A DNA stretch of 64,000 nucleotides, taken from NCBI GenBank assembly GCA_016208165.1, contig JACQYL010000041.1, positions 1 through 64,000 on the forward strand, in the 5' to 3' direction. Position numbers and translations under genes: made by a program. Below are positions 53,518 to 63,241 of the stretch, piece by piece. The notes under the pieces were generated by a model that had not been told where the DNA came from, ran no database searches, and saw only the letters and a program-made list of their open reading frames with translations. Within the stretch, counting starts at the first letter, position 1. Every line of letters starts with the position of its first letter. The stretch is from Deltaproteobacteria bacterium (GTDB lineage Bacteria > Desulfobacterota > Desulfarculia > JACQYL01).

Positions 53518-54917
53518 GGTACGTTCCTTTCTGTTTCCGAACGCAGCACACGATACACCATGACCGGCTTTTCTCGCCCCTTGACGTGGATTTCGCCCAC
53601 TTCTTCCGTCCGGATCATGGATGATGCACGCTGGTAAAGCGTGCTGCTGATGAGAATATCGCCGGGCTTCGCCATTTGTGTCAGCCTGCTGGCAACGTTG
53701 ACCGTGTCTCCCATTACCGTGTATTCCATCCGAGTCTGGGAGCCGACATTTCCGGCCACCACTTGGCCCAAGGTTGCTCCCATGCCCACCCTCAACTGGA
53801 TGCCGTTCCCGATGGCTGCGTTATAGTCCGCCATCCGGTCGCGGAGGTCTATCAGGGCGCGTACGGCGTTGATCGGATGGTCCGGGTCCGCCACGGGTGC
53901 GCCGAAAACGGCCATTACGGCGTCACCGACGAATTTGTCGATATAGCCTCTGTGTTTGACGATTACTTCGGTGGCGAGGGAAAAATATCCGTTCAATAAG
54001 GCGAGCAGTTCCTCCGGAGGTATGCGCTCGGTCAGGGTTGTGAATCCCCGGATGTCGGCGAAGAATAGACTGACTTCGTGGTTGGCGCCTCCCACCCAGA
54101 TCTGGTCCGGGTTCTCGAGGATCCGGTCAACAATGTGGGGCGACACGTAACGACCAAAGGATTCCTCGATCACGCGTTTCATCTGGAGATCCCGAGCCAT
54201 ACCGTTGAATGCGTTGGCGAGGTCGCCCATCTCGTCGTTCTTATGGACATCAACGTGGAAATCGAAATTTCCGCCGGCAATTTCGCGGGTGCCCCGCACC
54301 AGAGATTGGATCGGTTTGAGTAAAACGGTGCTCAGGATCAGGGACAATCCTGCGCCCACGACCATGAGCACGACCGCCAGCCCGATCACGAACCAGGTGG
54401 CCTGCGATATGTCCCGATCGATATAGTTTCTCGAAAGGATCAGATGGACGGTGCCTATTCTCATGTCCGGGTACTCGACCGGGCTGACAAATTCAAGGAG
54501 GGATTCCTTTTGATCGATCAGGTGGTGCAGGGTGACCCGGCCCAACTCGTCCGTGGAATTGGTATTTCGGGGGGCGACATAAAAAGTTCCCAGTTTCTCG
54601 AGGTTGTTGTGGGCGCGAATAATACCGTCCTTGTCCAATACCATGGCCTCGACTACCTGCGGATTGCGGCTGACGTCCCGAACCAGGAGAGACATGGCCA
54701 GTTCGTCTGCGTAGAGGAGCGGTTCGGCGCAGGCCTGGGCCTGATAAGAAGCCACGAATACGCCGAACTGGACCAATTGGTCCAGGTATTGCTTCTTTTG
54801 ACGCCGGATCATCACTGTCCCGATAACGGTAGTCATGCTGATGATCAGAACCGTGATGACGGCGAACAATTTGTATCGAATGGAAATCCGGACGTTTCCT
54901 TTTCCCATCAGGGACAC
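53514..54917 (-). CDS. Membrane class III adenylate/guanylate cyclase with HAMP domain
   Basis: 467 residues from GTG 54917; ATG 54908 is an alternative. Two membrane helices (about 14-34 and 176-198) bracket a periplasmic sensor; HAMP about 200-250; cyclase homology domain about 280-450 with FFADIRGFTTLTERIPPEEL (first metal Asp), YIDKFVGDAVMAVFGAP (second metal Asp) and TVMGDTVNVASRL. Makes a cyclic nucleotide, probably cAMP. First gene of an operon with two envelope proteins. Confidence 0.9.
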   Translation of the reverse strand: MSLMGKGNVRISIRYKLFAVITVLIISMTTVIGTVMIRRQKKQYLDQLVQFGVFVASYQAQACAEPLLYADELAMSLLVRDVSRNPQVVEAMVLDKDGIIRAHNNLEKLGTFYVAPRNTNSTDELGRVTLHHLIDQKESLLEFVSPVEYPDMRIGTVHLILSRNYIDRDISQATWFVIGLAVVLMVVGAGLSLILSTVLLKPIQSLVRGTREIAGGNFDFHVDVHKNDEMGDLANAFNGMARDLQMKRVIEESFGRYVSPHIVDRILENPDQIWVGGANHEVSLFFADIRGFTTLTERIPPEELLALLNGYFSLATEVIVKHRGYIDKFVGDAVMAVFGAPVADPDHPINAVRALIDLRDRMADYNAAIGNGIQLRVGMGATLGQVVAGNVGSQTRMEYTVMGDTVNVASRLTQMAKPGDILISSTLYQRASSMIRTEEVGEIHVKGREKPVMVYRVLRSETERNVP

Positions 54918-55401
54918 CGTGGGGCTGGTTCGTTGGTCGCGCGATGGCGCCGGCCGTTCGGACGGAAGAGGCCGATACCTGGGATCAACGACGCACCGGA
55001 AGTAAACAAGTTTCGTGGAATAGCGGCCGGCTTAAGCCCATGCACGGTCGTCGAACGCAAGGCTCCGGCCTCCCGGCTCCGATCTACATTCCCGGATTAC
55101 GGAAATCAGAAAAACAGAATAAACCTATTGTACCTAATTTAGCCACGGGAATACAAACGGGTTGATGGGGTGGATAAAGCGAATGTTTCAAACGCCTCCG
55201 GCTCTCCTGATTCGTTCGCCGGGCGGGTATCGGAGCTTGCGGAACTCAAAGACGGCTTTCCACCCGTATCGAGCCTTCCGAAAGGTCTTTGTTTCCTCGC
55301 CACAGACCACTCGCGCCTCGCCGTCATTCCGGTTTCAGCCTTCGCTTCTAGCCGAACACCAACTCAGCGCATTGCCGTTATATCGTCAACATAACATTCA
55401 G

Positions 55402-55416
55402 TTGACAAATTGTCGA
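55402..55416. promoter_or_regulatory. Candidate activator-binding palindrome upstream of the sigma-54 promoter
   Basis: TTGACAAATTGTCGA, an inverted repeat with TGACA/TGTCG arms, 180 bases upstream of the -24 element. The distance suits a sigma-54 enhancer site. Unsupported by other copies in the window. Confidence 0.35.
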
Positions 55417-55594
55417 GAATGGATTCCGTTTCCTTCCGCTCCGGGCCGCCGGCGCGCCCACAAAACCAGTTTGCATTCATCCTTTTCAAGCCGCCGTTCC
55501 TGGAAGCCAACCTCCGGGTTCTAAAAGGGAAACCGCCGTCCTCCCGTCAGATCCCTGCTTCCCGATCTCGCGACCCCTCTTTCCCGGTCCCGGA

Positions 55595-55612
55595 TTGGCA
55601 CAGGCGTTGCAT
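55595..55612 (+). promoter_or_regulatory. Consensus sigma-54 promoter (TGGCAC-N5-TTGCA)
   Basis: TGGCAC (55596-55601), spacer AGGCG, TTGCA (55607-55611): a full match to the -24/-12 consensus. It reads into a 26-codon gene with an ideal ribosome site 70 bases downstream. Confidence 0.9.
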
Positions 55613-55681
55613 TATACGCGGGCAAGGGACGAAAACAGAAAAGGGCCACTTTCGATCCAACCGCATATTTAGGAGGCTGAA

Positions 55682-55762
55682 ATGAGCGCAGAATCGTTTG
55701 TATCCGTGATGCTGGTCTACTCCGTGGTGATCGCATCGGTGATTTCGATGTTCTTCGCATAA
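55682..55762 (+). CDS. 26-residue single-pass membrane microprotein
   Basis: ATG 55682 to TAA 55762, preceded by TTAGGAGGCTGA, a very strong ribosome site. Product MSAESFVSVMLVYSVV, then IASVISMFFA: nearly all hydrophobic after a short polar start, i.e. one membrane helix with no charged tail. Transcribed from the consensus sigma-54 promoter at 55595; a GC-rich hairpin follows at 55817. The neighbouring convergent gene is a sigma-54 activator, the natural regulator. I do not recognise a family; it could be a small transporter subunit or a membrane regulator. Confidence 0.7.
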   Translation: MSAESFVSVMLVYSVVIASVISMFFA

Positions 55763-55816
55763 ATTCCGCCTCCTCCTATTCCTTCCATCCCCACCTCATT
55801 CCTTCTTCGCGCCACT

Positions 55817-55834
55817 GGGGGGCTCCTGCCCCCC
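55817..55834 (+). terminator. GC-rich hairpin after the microprotein gene
   Basis: GGGGGG, a 6-base loop, CCCCCC; only a weak T-rich tail (ATCCTCATTTC). Confidence 0.4.
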
Positions 55835-55967
55835 ATCCTCATTTCAGGGACCAGGTGATTTTCCAAGGCCCGCCGGCGCAACGGCGCAAACCGTCCTGCG
55901 TTCGCCGATCCTCTGCGGAATCGCCATCGCCGGACCTTTCCCTCCTCGGTCGAGGAAAACCGGAGCG

Positions 55968-57518
55968 TCAGTTTCTGCTGATGCCCAACTTCCGCATTCT
56001 CGCGTCAAAGGTGGTTCGTTTCATGTCCGCATCTCGAGCCGATCGGGTGACGCTCCATTTGTTTTTTTCCAGCAGTTCCAGGAAATACCGCCGTTCCAGT
56101 TCCCTCCAACTATACTCGGACAGGGGCTCCTGCGGGCCGGCGTCGGGGGATACGGCTCCCGCTGACGCGTCATTTTCCTTCCCGTCCCGGTTTTCGACGG
56201 GCTCCGGGGGATCGTCTTGAAGGAACTGTGGGGGAAGATCTTCCACGTCGATGGCGTCCGAGGCCGCTATGACCAGAATGTATTTGACGAAATTCTCGAG
56301 TTCGCGAATGTTCCCCTTCCAGGGATAATCACGAAGGCGCTGCAAGGCTTCTTTCGATACTTTTTTCTGAGGAATGCCCAGACGCAGCGTCTCCCGTTTG
56401 ATAAAGTGGTTTAACAGCAGAGGGATATCCTCGGGCCTTTCCCTTAAAGCCGGGAGACGCAGCGGCAACACGTTGAGACGGTAGAAAAGGTCCTGTCTGA
56501 ACTGTCCCTGGGCGATGGCCTCTTTGAGATCCTTGTGCGTGGCTGCGATGATGCGGACGTCGATTTTCTTGGTGCTGCTCCCTCCGAGCGGCTTGATCTC
56601 TTTGTTTTCAATGACCCTCAATATCCGCGCCTGCAACTGTAAGGGCATGTCCCCGATTTCATCCAGGAATACGACGCCGCCGTTGGCTGTTTCGAACAAC
56701 CCTTTTCTGTCCTTGTCCGCGCCGGTAAAGGCGCCTTTTTTGTGCCCGAAGAGCTCGCTTTCCAGAAGCGTCTCGGGTATGGCGCTGCAGTTCTGGACGA
56801 GAAACGGTTTCGAGCGCCGCTCGCTCAGGCGATGTATTTCGTTGGATATAACGTCCTTACCCGTGCCGCTTTCTCCGGTGATCAGCACGGGGAAATCGGT
56901 CATGGCGTAATCACGGGCCAGTTTCAGCGCGTTCAGGAAAGAAGGGCTTTGACCGATAACGGTTACCTGATCCCTCAGTCCCCGGATGATCTCCTCGAGG
57001 CGCCGGTTTTCGTGAATTTGATCCTGATAGGCGAGGGAACTGGCAATGGCGATAGACCCTATATTGACGAGGTTCTGCAGCAGCTTGAGGTAGTCTTCGT
57101 CCAGATTGAGTCGGGTTCGATTCGCGCTCGTATCGATGAGCTGGAGGGCCCCGTACACTTCTCCATTTCGGAGGAACAAGGGAAACGTGAGTATAAGGGT
57201 GCTTTTGACCTCAAACCCTTTCTCAATGGCGCCGTGGTGCCTGGGGTCCACACCGGGCCGTCCGATGGTCATCTTCCGGTTTTGGATCACCCACCCCACG
57301 AAACTGGGCTTGTGAGCACTGATACGAACTCCACGAATCAGCTCGTTCTCTTCCCCTGTCGCCTCCACACATACGATCTCATCCCCTTCTTTAACCCAAA
57401 TCGAGCCGCGCTCCACGTTTTGGAGGTCGAGCAGCGCCGTCAGAAAGTTTTTCTGAAGTTCGGACGGATCCATTTCCTTGGCCAAGGCGTCACGAAACTC
57501 GGAAGAAGAAAGCTCCAT
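55968..57518 (-). CDS. GAF-containing sigma-54-dependent activator
   Basis: 516 residues from ATG 57518 (GGAGG 5 bases upstream; the frame extends to 57629 without support). GAF domain about 20-190 (LLDLQNVERGSIWV, YGALQLIDTSANRT); AAA+ domain about 215-445 with GESGTGKDV, GAFTGA and FLDEIGDMPLQLQARILR; Fis-type helix-turn-helix at the end (WSVTRSARDADMKRTTFDAR). A soluble sensor of a small molecule. Its 3' end faces the microprotein gene with the consensus sigma-54 promoter, a likely target. Confidence 0.92.
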   Translation of the reverse strand: MELSSSEFRDALAKEMDPSELQKNFLTALLDLQNVERGSIWVKEGDEIVCVEATGEENELIRGVRISAHKPSFVGWVIQNRKMTIGRPGVDPRHHGAIEKGFEVKSTLILTFPLFLRNGEVYGALQLIDTSANRTRLNLDEDYLKLLQNLVNIGSIAIASSLAYQDQIHENRRLEEIIRGLRDQVTVIGQSPSFLNALKLARDYAMTDFPVLITGESGTGKDVISNEIHRLSERRSKPFLVQNCSAIPETLLESELFGHKKGAFTGADKDRKGLFETANGGVVFLDEIGDMPLQLQARILRVIENKEIKPLGGSSTKKIDVRIIAATHKDLKEAIAQGQFRQDLFYRLNVLPLRLPALRERPEDIPLLLNHFIKRETLRLGIPQKKVSKEALQRLRDYPWKGNIRELENFVKYILVIAASDAIDVEDLPPQFLQDDPPEPVENRDGKENDASAGAVSPDAGPQEPLSEYSWRELERRYFLELLEKNKWSVTRSARDADMKRTTFDARMRKLGISRN

Positions 57519-57659
57519 GTGTACCTCCACCGGCGTATTGCAGGCCCCGCCGTTCCGTTTTCCTGGTTTACAGAAAACGGGGGGCGTCCGGGAAATCCAG
57601 GAGTTGCAGGGGGCTCGCACGCCCGGCAATGGGCAGTGCGGTCATTCTCGGGATAGTTG

Positions 57660-58115
57660 AAGAAAGTCCGGGGGAACCTCTCCGAAGTTGCCCTTCTCGG
57701 AACACAATCCGTTCCAATGGTACGCTATCGACCCATGCCGCGCGTTACGCGGATCGTGTCGCCGATACCCTAACATAGGTGGGATCACAGATGTAAGCAA
57801 AATCCTTATACATTTGCGCGGATTCCGCAGTAAGTTTCCAGAATAATAGACAAATTACGTTTCGTTGAACAAAGGCTTTATCAGATCGTCATATCTGCCG
57901 ATATGTCTCTATAGGTCCTGGCGGTAGAGCCTAGGGCGCATCGGGGTTCTGTTTCCCACGCTCTCTGCACGAGGCCCTTTTGTGATGCGCAGAGCCATCG
58001 ATAGGGCGGCATGTCGCGCCGCCCTGGATTTCTGTCCGCGGTCAGAGCAGTCTACCGCCGAGGCGCGGACCGGCGCCGGTGTCCCGCGTGGCGTCCGAAC
58101 GTTTTTGGAGGTCCG
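57660..58115. other. Intergenic region between divergent activator and hybrid kinase
   Basis: About 450 bases without a called gene; an AT-rich part at 57780-57910 is the likely promoter area for the two divergent genes. Confidence 0.5.
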
Positions 58116-61100
58116 ATGAAGAAAGGTCCGGAAAAGATCAAGTCTCGCATCCTTGTTCCGCTGGCCGTAGTGCTGCTGGTATTGATCGGCATTTCCATCA
58201 TTTCCATCGACCGGCTCTCCGGAATGCTCATCGACGAGGAGATGAAGGATCGGCTGAAGGCGGTTCAGGGGCTGTTCGAGCAGGAGTTGGACCATGATGC
58301 GCGGCTGCTGAGCGGGCTCATCGACGGCTTGGCGCGGAACGAGAACCTCCGGACAGCTTGGAGGAACAAGGATCGGGAACTGCTCCTTCACTATGCAACG
58401 TCCCTCTTGGAAGACATGCGTTCCAAGTATCGGGTAACTCACTTCTATTTCATCCAAGCGGACGAAGTCTGCTTTCTGCGCGTGCACAATCCTCCCTGGT
58501 ATGGGGATACCATTTCGAGATTTACCCTGAACGAGGCGCGCGCGACGAATCGACCGAATTATGGCATCGAGTTGGGACCGCTTGGTACCTTCACCCTTCG
58601 AGTGGTGCACCCATGGTCGGTGGACGGAGGGCCGGAGGGTTTCATCGAACTCGGCGAAGAAATCGAACACTTGACGCCGGCGTTGTCCAAAATCCTTGGG
58701 GCGGAGCTGTTCTTCATGGTGAACAAACGCTTTCTGGATCGGGGGAAATGGCGGGAAGGGCTGACGGCGCTTCAGCGCGATGGGCAATGGGATTTACTAA
58801 GCGACCGCGTCGTCGTCGGGCGCGATTCCAAAGACCTTCGACCTGAACTAGTGGCGGCCCTCGACCATCCCGGACATGGCCTCGGGGAGGAACTCTCGGA
58901 GCTGAAGAGCGGCGATCTGACCTACCGGGGAGGGTTTGTGCCTCTGCTGGACGCCGGGGGGCGCATCGTAGGCGACATCGCCGTTCTCCGGAACGTCACG
59001 AAAGAGAGAATGCTGCATGACGGGTTGCGGATGCTGCTCATTTCGTTCGGTCTGGCGCTTGGAATCACTCTGATCGGTTTCTTCTACATCCTGGTAAGTC
59101 GGATAGAGCGAAAGCTCGGACGATTTCATGTCTCTCTGTCAGAGGAGATACAGGAGCGCAAACAAGCCGCCGAGGCCCTGGCGGCCTCCGAGAAACAGCT
59201 TCGAAGCATACTTGAGTCGAGTCCCATCGGAGTCGGAATCTGCAGCATGAATGACGCGCGGATCGTTTTCTCCAATTCGCAGAACGCGCGACTGTTCGGC
59301 AGCACCGTCGAGGGGCTGATAGGAAGCGACGCCAGGAGATTCTGGTGGGACGAGGATCAACGGAAGCAGTGTCTGGAGGTGTTGAAGAAAGAGGGTCGCG
59401 TTCACAGTACGGAAGCCAGGGCCCGAAGGACCGATGGATCCGCTTTCTGGTGCCTTCATTCCTGGGAGTCCATTCAGGTGGACGGCGAGGATTGTGTGCT
59501 TTTCTGGACCTACGACATTGACCGAATCAAACAGAGTGAAGTGGAATTGCGTAAAGCCCGCGACGAGCTGGAGCGGCGCGTTGAAGAGCGAACGTGTGAG
59601 CTATCGAAAAGGATCGCTGAAAAGGAAAGGACGGAGCACGCATTGCGTGAAAGTGAAGAGAAGTATCGAAGCATCTTGGAAAATATCGAGGAAGCGTATT
59701 ACGAGGGGGATCTGGCCGGAAACTTTACCTTTGTAAATCCTGCGGCCTGCAGACTTCTGGGGTACGGCGAGGAGGAAATGATCGGCATGAACAACCGGAG
59801 GTATACCGATCCCGAGGACGCAAACGAAATGCTCGAGATCTTCAAGGAAGTATATCGTACGGGCAAACCGGCCGCCTATCATACCTATGAAGTTATCCGG
59901 AAGGACGGCGCGAAACGCGTGGTCGAAGGATCCTCTTCCTTGATGAGGGACGCGAATGGGAAACCGATCGGATTCCGGGGTCTCGTGCGGGATACGACGG
60001 AGGAGATACGATCCAGGGAGGTGTTACATCAGAGCAGAGAGCGATTGGCTTTGGCGGTGGACATCAGCGGCGCCCGCATCTGGGAATGGAACCTCAAGAC
60101 GGATGAGTTCAAACTGGATGACAGGATCTTAACGGATCTGGGCTATGCACTGAAAGAGTCTCCCCTGAAGTCGGCGGATGTCAAAGCCATCACGGATAGT
60201 TCCGCGCTGCCGGGAATAGAAGCCGGCCTGATCGAGCATTTTCGAGGGGAAACATCCGTTTATGACCATGAATATCGTATCCGGACCCGGTCCGGTGAAT
60301 ACCGGTGGATCCACAACCGCGGCAAGGTGGTCAAATGGGACCAGCAAGCCAAACCCGAACTCATGGTCGGGTCCATGATCGACGTTACCGATCGGAAGCG
60401 CGCCGACGAAGCCAGGGAAAATCTCGAGGCCCAGTTGAGGCAGGCGGAGAAAATGCAGGCCATAGGGACGCTTGCAGGCGGTATTGCCCACGATTTCAAC
60501 AACATCCTGGGTGTGATCATCGGCCAGGCCGAGATGATCGAAATGTTCGATGCGAAAAAAGACGCAAATCTCCTATCGAGGGTGAGGGAACTGATCAAGG
60601 CGGCGGATCGGGCCAAGGAACTCGTGGAACAGATCCTCGCGTTCAGCCGTCAAAGGGCTCAGAAAATAGAGCCGGTTCAACTGAGTTCCATCGTAAAAGA
60701 GGCGGCTAAGTTTCTGAGGGCGACCATACCATCTACCATAGAAATCCGACAAACCATCCACGGGCCGACGGGAAAGGTATCCGCCGATCCCACCCAGATG
60801 CATCAGATCCTGATGAACCTCTGCGCCAATGCAGCGCACGCCATGAGAGAGAGCGGCGGAATTCTTGAACTCGAACTGAACGAAGTGCATCTGGATGAAA
60901 CAGCGGCGGGACACATCGATGGAATCACGCCCGGGCCGTATCTGAAGCTGTCCGTGACGGACACGGGTCACGGCATGGACCCCGACATCCAGAAGCGGAT
61001 TTTCGTCCCCTATTCCACGACGAAGAAAGCCGGCGAAGGCACGGGGCTTGGGCTTTCGGTGGTTCATGGAATCGTGAAGCTCCACGGCGGAGGCATCTCG

Positions 61101-61613
61101 GTTTTCAGCCGACCGGGTTTTGGAACCACGTTCAGCGTGTACCTGCCTCGTATCCGCAGCGAAGCCGAGGAAGGGCGCCGGGCGGGGACGTCCGCGCACG
61201 TGGCGTCGGGCAATGAACGGATATTGTTTGTGGACGATGAAGCGGATCTGTCGAAAATCGCAAAAGAAATGTTGGCTCGTCTCGGCTATCAGGTAACAGC
61301 CGAGACGAGCAGTACCAATGCGCTGAATCTGTTCAAAGCCAAACCGACGCAATTCGATCTTGTCATAACGGATCTGACCATGCCCAAACTGAGCGGTCTC
61401 CAATTGGCCCAGGAGCTGACGCGGATCCGTTCGGATATTCCCATCATCCTATGCACGGGATTCAGTGACGGATCGGTGGTGGAAAAGGCCAAGGGCGTCG
61501 GTATCCGATCCTTCCTCAACAAGCCGGTGGGCGTTCGCACCCTTTCCAAGGTCGTCCGTCAGACCCTCGATGATCGCAATTCCGTACAAATGGTATACGC
61601 GGACGAGGGCTGA
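58116..61613 (+). CDS. Large membrane hybrid histidine kinase: Cache sensor, three PAS domains, receiver
   Basis: 1165 residues from ATG 58116 (TTGGAGG upstream). Transmembrane helices near 12-32 and 305-327 bracket a periplasmic double-Cache-like sensor (FYFIQADEVCFLRVHNP, GIELGPLGTFTLRVVHPW, dCache_3 style). Three PAS domains follow (about 355-470, 515-640, 650-775) with a coiled coil between the first two. HisKA: AGGIAHDFNNIL; HATPase: DTGHGM and GTGLGLSVVHGI; C-terminal receiver with LFVDDEADLSKI and LVITDLTMP. The receiver probably phosphorylates onward through a separate relay. No cognate output gene is adjacent. Confidence 0.92.
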   Translation: MKKGPEKIKSRILVPLAVVLLVLIGISIISIDRLSGMLIDEEMKDRLKAVQGLFEQELDHDARLLSGLIDGLARNENLRTAWRNKDRELLLHYATSLLEDMRSKYRVTHFYFIQADEVCFLRVHNPPWYGDTISRFTLNEARATNRPNYGIELGPLGTFTLRVVHPWSVDGGPEGFIELGEEIEHLTPALSKILGAELFFMVNKRFLDRGKWREGLTALQRDGQWDLLSDRVVVGRDSKDLRPELVAALDHPGHGLGEELSELKSGDLTYRGGFVPLLDAGGRIVGDIAVLRNVTKERMLHDGLRMLLISFGLALGITLIGFFYILVSRIERKLGRFHVSLSEEIQERKQAAEALAASEKQLRSILESSPIGVGICSMNDARIVFSNSQNARLFGSTVEGLIGSDARRFWWDEDQRKQCLEVLKKEGRVHSTEARARRTDGSAFWCLHSWESIQVDGEDCVLFWTYDIDRIKQSEVELRKARDELERRVEERTCELSKRIAEKERTEHALRESEEKYRSILENIEEAYYEGDLAGNFTFVNPAACRLLGYGEEEMIGMNNRRYTDPEDANEMLEIFKEVYRTGKPAAYHTYEVIRKDGAKRVVEGSSSLMRDANGKPIGFRGLVRDTTEEIRSREVLHQSRERLALAVDISGARIWEWNLKTDEFKLDDRILTDLGYALKESPLKSADVKAITDSSALPGIEAGLIEHFRGETSVYDHEYRIRTRSGEYRWIHNRGKVVKWDQQAKPELMVGSMIDVTDRKRADEARENLEAQLRQAEKMQAIGTLAGGIAHDFNNILGVIIGQAEMIEMFDAKKDANLLSRVRELIKAADRAKELVEQILAFSRQRAQKIEPVQLSSIVKEAAKFLRATIPSTIEIRQTIHGPTGKVSADPTQMHQILMNLCANAAHAMRESGGILELELNEVHLDETAAGHIDGITPGPYLKLSVTDTGHGMDPDIQKRIFVPYSTTKKAGEGTGLGLSVVHGIVKLHGGGISVFSRPGFGTTFSVYLPRIRSEAEEGRRAGTSAHVASGNERILFVDDEADLSKIAKEMLARLGYQVTAETSSTNALNLFKAKPTQFDLVITDLTMPKLSGLQLAQELTRIRSDIPIILCTGFSDGSVVEKAKGVGIRSFLNKPVGVRTLSKVVRQTLDDRNSVQMVYADEG

Positions 61614-61624
61614 ACACACATAAG

Positions 61625-61752
61625 CCCGTTGAAAAACGATGAGATGCAAGGCGCGCAAATCCCGAGGAGTGAGGCGTACATAGAGTACGTCGCAGTGACG
61701 AGGGATGAAGCGTCACGCCGTTGGCGTGACCGCAGATCGCGTTTTTCAACGG
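61625..61752. repeat. CCGTTGAAAAACG palindromic repeat element, about 128 bp
   Basis: Ends are inverted copies: CCGTTGAAAAACG at the left and CGCGTTTTTCAACGG at the right (61738-61752). Inside is a near-palindromic GAGGCGTACATAGAGTACGTCGC core with AAGGCGCGC. It matches the type of small mobile-looking palindrome common in Desulfobacterota intergenic DNA, where the arms vary and the core GGCGTAC...GTACGTC is kept. No transposase. Confidence 0.7.
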
Positions 61753-61872
61753 CCTGTTCTGCACATAATAATGCCGGACTATTATGGTGCGGACGTCTCC
61801 ACTTGTGTCGTAGTGACCGGATTGTCGTTTCCCGTACACCCGTCCTTTTCAACTAAGAAAGAAAGGAGTAGA

Positions 61873-61935
61873 ATGATGTTTATGCGTGTCGAGGGTAGCC
61901 TTCCGGCCGATACTTATTCGGATTGTATTGTTTAG
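61873..61935 (+). CDS. Possible 20-residue peptide ahead of the binding-protein gene
   Basis: ATG 61873 behind AAGGAGTAGA, product MMFMRVEGSLPADTYSDCIV, stop 61935. Strong ribosome site but no recognised family; could be a leader peptide or chance. Confidence 0.25.
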   Translation: MMFMRVEGSLPADTYSDCIV

Positions 61936-62052
61936 CCAAAAAAATGGAGGGAATGCGGAAGACATTATTGCTTGCGGTATGCGGAATTTCACCGGCAACC
62001 GCACCAATGGACGTGATATTGGAACAATGATTTAAGGAATTTGGATAAAAAC

Positions 62053-63228
62053 ATGAAATCGCTTCCAACACTACTGCTGTGCATAATGACGATCGGCTCG
62101 TCAATCGTGTGCAACGCGGAACAACCGGCGATTAAAATAGGGGCTCTCTATAACATCACAGGGGATATGGCTCCCATTGACCTCCCGGCGTCTCGCGGAT
62201 CGCGGCTCGCCGCCAAACGGATCGACGAAAAAGGAGGGTTGCTCGACGGAAAAACCCTCGAGCTGATCGTCGTCGACACCAAGACCGATATGAAAGAGGC
62301 GTCCAAGGCGGCCGAACAGCTCGTCTCCATGGGTGTTGCGGCAGGGTTGGGATACGGCGATACCGACTCCGTCCTCGCCGCCGGCCCTGTGTTCCAACAG
62401 CACGGCATCCCATTCCTGACCTCGGGAGCCACGGATCCTTTCCTGCCGGAGGAGATCGGTCCCTGCCTGTTCATGGTCTCCTTCGGCGACGACGATCAGG
62501 CTCGCGCCATGGCGGAATTCGCTTACGCGACCCTCGGGACCCGGAACGCGGCGATATGGACCAACGGCTCTTCGCGGTTCACCAAGATTTTGTCGAAGTT
62601 CTTCAAGGAACGTTATCGATCGCTCGGCGGCAACGTGCTGGAGGATCGATCCTTCGACGCCGGTCAAACAGACTTCTCCGCCTTCATCCAAAGCCTGAAG
62701 AAAAGCTCCCCCCGGCCGGACGTCCTCTTCATCTCCGGACTTCCGTCCGATGCGGTTCCCACGGTAGGTCAGGTCAGGAAGGCGGGAATCCGGCTTCCCA
62801 TACTCAGCGGAGACGGTTTTGACGCCGATCTGATCGAACGGCTTCCACAGCCGGAAGAGGCCGACGGCGTCTATTTCTCCACTCACGACTATCGCGGATC
62901 GAACAGACCGGAAGTGACGGCTTTTGTGGACGCCTACGAGAAAGAATACGGGAAGGCTCCGGAAAACGCCTTCGCCGCTCTCGGATACGACGCCGTGAAT
63001 CTCCTGGCCGACGCCGTCAACCGGGCCAAAACCACCGAGCCCAAGGCCGTGGCAAAGGCGCTGGCGGAGACCCATGACTTCAAAGCCGTAACCGGGGAAA
63101 TCTCGTTTACCCGGCCCGGCCGGGCGCCCGTGGCTATTATAGGCATCCCAAACGGGACGTATCGGTTGATGAAAACCTGGACCGGGGGCAACCACACCTT
63201 GCCTCGAAGGGACCCGGCCACGAAATAG
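62053..63228 (+). CDS. Branched-chain amino-acid-type ABC substrate-binding protein (LivJ/K-like)
   Basis: 391 residues from ATG 62053; a TTG start at 62041 is possible, and the ribosome site is weak in both. Signal peptide MKSLPTLLLCIMTIGSSIVCNA, then IKIGALYNITGDMAPIDLPASRG (periplasmic binding protein type 1), LAAKRIDEKGGLLDGKTLEL, PFLTSGATDPFLPEE and GYDAVNLLADAVNRA. No permease or ATPase genes are adjacent, so either a solitary receptor or separated from its transporter. It precedes a GNAT gene by 13 bases. Confidence 0.88.
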   Translation: MKSLPTLLLCIMTIGSSIVCNAEQPAIKIGALYNITGDMAPIDLPASRGSRLAAKRIDEKGGLLDGKTLELIVVDTKTDMKEASKAAEQLVSMGVAAGLGYGDTDSVLAAGPVFQQHGIPFLTSGATDPFLPEEIGPCLFMVSFGDDDQARAMAEFAYATLGTRNAAIWTNGSSRFTKILSKFFKERYRSLGGNVLEDRSFDAGQTDFSAFIQSLKKSSPRPDVLFISGLPSDAVPTVGQVRKAGIRLPILSGDGFDADLIERLPQPEEADGVYFSTHDYRGSNRPEVTAFVDAYEKEYGKAPENAFAALGYDAVNLLADAVNRAKTTEPKAVAKALAETHDFKAVTGEISFTRPGRAPVAIIGIPNGTYRLMKTWTGGNHTLPRRDPATK

Positions 63229-63241
63229 GCTTGCGCCGACT

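Noticed and set aside
57909-58787. 292-codon minus-strand frame
   Set aside because: Antisense shadow of the large hybrid kinase, which has clear domains.
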